In this document: one piece after another, positions 22,785 to 24,114 of the stretch | Layout: every line of letters begins with the position of its first letter | Position numbering within the stretch: position 1 is the first letter of the stretch | IMG/VR virus record: IMGVR_UViG_3300043446_001736 | Location: 1-24,114 of that record | Strand: one strand, 5' to 3' | DNA length: 24,114 bases | Origin: a virus | Notes under the pieces: model-generated | The model's database searches: none | Told to the model about the DNA's origin: nothing | What the model saw: the letters and a program-made list of their open reading frames with translations, nothing else | Made by a program: the position numbers and the translations under genes

Positions 22785-24114
22785 TTAGCCTAATGTTGAC
22801 GAAACAAATATTGGCATGGGCATTTCAAATTCTTCCTCAATTGACCCGTCGTTGCTACTAAAATTATCAAATACCCGTCCGTCCCAATCCGACAGCACCT
22901 TACTCATACGTATAATTAGCAGCAAGGCCGCAACAAGGTCGTCGGGCTCTTCATTTTTACCTTTAAAGCTAATGCCAGTAGCAATGTAGTTTTTCAACTC
23001 AGAAATTAAGGGTTTAGAATTGATTTTCATTTTACCGGACTCAATAAGATACTTTGCTCTAGCAGCTGCTTCTATCTTAGTTTTATGAGTGGTATTAAAC
23101 CCTTTACGGAACCTACGCACATGTCCTTTTCTAATAGGCTCGCTTACAAACATTCCCGGAAAATGATCCTCGCCAATATCCTTGATGCAAACAAGTCCTG
23201 CTTCGCCAACTGTATTATTTTCAATTGACCAGTATATATCATTGAGATGTTCTTCTCCGATTGTGTCTGCTATGTATTTTAGAATTTCTCGAAGTATTTT
23301 AATTTGCCCTTGAATTGGGGTAAGGTTATGGTGCCACTCGGCAACTTGTACAAAACTTGGTAGTTCGAATACTTGAATACCTGCATAATTGCCCCCTGTG
23401 CCTAGACTAGGATCTAGTGCAACAGCATAAATCATACCCTTCTGAGGTTCTTTATACCAGCGAGTCTGCCCCATATTCATTATAGGGGCTTTACCCTCCA
23501 TGCCTGCTAGATGGATGCTATGTATTAGCGTTTCATCGTAAACTAAGAATTCACAGTTATATTCACGACGGAATCGTTCTTCACCGATACGCCCTTTTTC
23601 TTCAACAGCCCATGCACCGTCCCTGTCGGGATGTTCACTCCAATGACAAGTAAATGGAAAGAAACCATTTAACCCCTTTCCGTCAGGATTTTCATTACCG
23701 AACTCATCAAATTTCTTGTTTGCCTCTTTCCAAATAGTGGCGAATGTGTCTTCGTCGCTGTTTGGTGTGCTAGTAATAATAGCACGGCCGCCAGTAGCCA
23801 ATGTTGGAGAAATACTTGTCCAAAATTCGTCAGCTATATTTGCTGGAACAAATGCAAATTCGTCGCAGTAGAGTAATGAAATACTCATGCCTCGTCCTGT
23901 ATTACCGGTAGTTGTGGTTGATATAATACGACTACCATTATCGAATTCAATACTTCCTTTATTGTAATTAACAACTCCGCATCTTATATGGTCTGGACAC
24001 AGTTCATATGCATACCTAATACGTTGCATAATTTCTTGTGATCCTGTATATTTGTGAGCACTAATAAGAATAGTCTGATCTGGATGAAACATTGCATACC
24101 AAAGTAAATATCCG
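22785..24114 (-). CDS. 17: large terminase subunit gp17, 5' end outside the window
   Basis: This is the C-terminal part of the packaging motor, about 442 residues, open at the right edge. The frame continues upstream of the internal Met at 24092 with GYLLWYAMFHPDQTILISAH, closely like T4 gp17, so the true start and Walker A lie outside. Visible are the Walker B ISLLYCDEFAFVP, the coupling motif AIITSTPNSDED, and the RNase H-like nuclease domain with acidic residues in YAVALDPSLGTGGNYAGIQ, IYWSIENNTVGEA and the late EEPDDLVAALLL. It cuts concatemeric DNA and drives ATP-powered packaging at the prohead portal. It ends 8 bp before the 646-residue gene. No tail genes follow, unlike the T4 order. 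Confidence 0.95.
   Translation of the reverse strand, partial: GYLLWYAMFHPDQTILISAHKYTGSQEIMQRIRYAYELCPDHIRCGVVNYNKGSIEFDNGSRIISTTTTGNTGRGMSISLLYCDEFAFVPANIADEFWTSISPTLATGGRAIITSTPNSDEDTFATIWKEANKKFDEFGNENPDGKGLNGFFPFTCHWSEHPDRDGAWAVEEKGRIGEERFRREYNCEFLVYDETLIHSIHLAGMEGKAPIMNMGQTRWYKEPQKGMIYAVALDPSLGTGGNYAGIQVFELPSFVQVAEWHHNLTPIQGQIKILREILKYIADTIGEEHLNDIYWSIENNTVGEAGLVCIKDIGEDHFPGMFVSEPIRKGHVRRFRKGFNTTHKTKIEAAARAKYLIESGKMKINSKPLISELKNYIATGISFKGKNEEPDDLVAALLLIIRMSKVLSDWDGRVFDNFSSNDGSIEEEFEMPMPIFVSSTLG

Noticed and set aside
22782-22788. CTAAATA on the minus strand before the 646-residue gene
   Set aside because: It ends only 5 bases before the ATG and overlaps the terminase stop codon, so a transcript from it would begin at or past the start codon; probably chance.
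1-24114. tRNA genes, CRISPR arrays, insertion sequences, integrase or attachment sites
   Set aside because: No cloverleaf-like segment, regularly spaced repeats, transposase/integrase motifs or flanking direct repeats were seen, and almost no non-coding space is available.

Overview
The window is part of the genome of a T4-like myovirus. Direct evidence is a block of recognisable T4-type core genes: the C-terminal part of large terminase (gp17), gp32 single-stranded DNA-binding protein, UvsX recombinase, UvsY and the UvsW helicase. All lie on the minus strand. Base composition is AT-rich (mid-30s % GC by eye). The sequence style of gp32, UvsY and the small accessory proteins resembles marine T4-like phages (cyanophage/pelagiphage type) more than enterobacterial T4. 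The host cannot be determined from this window. No tRNA, integrase, transposase, homing endonuclease or CRISPR array was seen.

Layout from right to left, which is the direction of most transcription. Positions 24114-20836 hold gp17 (5' end outside the window) and a 646-residue phage protein of unknown function. Positions 20835-20692 are the only sizeable non-coding stretch (144 bp). It holds two hairpins, a late-promoter-like octamer and the gp32 leader with a perfect Shine-Dalgarno sequence. Positions 20691-17880 hold gp32, a GC-rich hairpin, uvsX, a small acidic protein and uvsY. Positions 17871-6644 are a carbohydrate/surface-modification island of about 11 kb. Positions 6601-1 are a tightly packed minus-strand operon: a 393-residue unknown protein, uvsW, an SGNH-hydrolase-like protein, a 168-residue conserved protein, a small cupin, three small proteins (one possibly clamp-loader subunit gp62), a Cys/His-finger protein, a 63-residue protein and, at the left edge, the start of a DnaE-like protein.

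The island has three parts. On its right, three minus-strand genes follow uvsY with an 8-bp gap: a cytidylyltransferase-cupin fusion, a glycosyltransferase-capsule-domain fusion and a capsule-type protein. In the middle, ten plus-strand genes (7528-14611) overlap end to start: glycosyltransferases, four SAM-dependent methyltransferases, a sugar/choline-type kinase, a nucleotidylyltransferase and two tandem WavE-like paralogues. On the left is a third minus-strand capsule-type paralogue (6644-7489). Together these could activate a sugar or amino-alcohol, transfer it and methylate the product, for example on host LPS/capsule or on a virion component. The target is inference.

The observations most worth following are: a miniature protein keeping both catalytic-aspartate motifs of family C DNA polymerases inside a T4-like phage (left edge); the island splitting the uvsY-uvsW neighbourhood; the kinase/nucleotidylyltransferase pair; the two unusual domain fusions; a consensus-like sigma70 promoter that would start a nearly leaderless message; and a promoter-like octamer butted against the terminator hairpin upstream of gp32.
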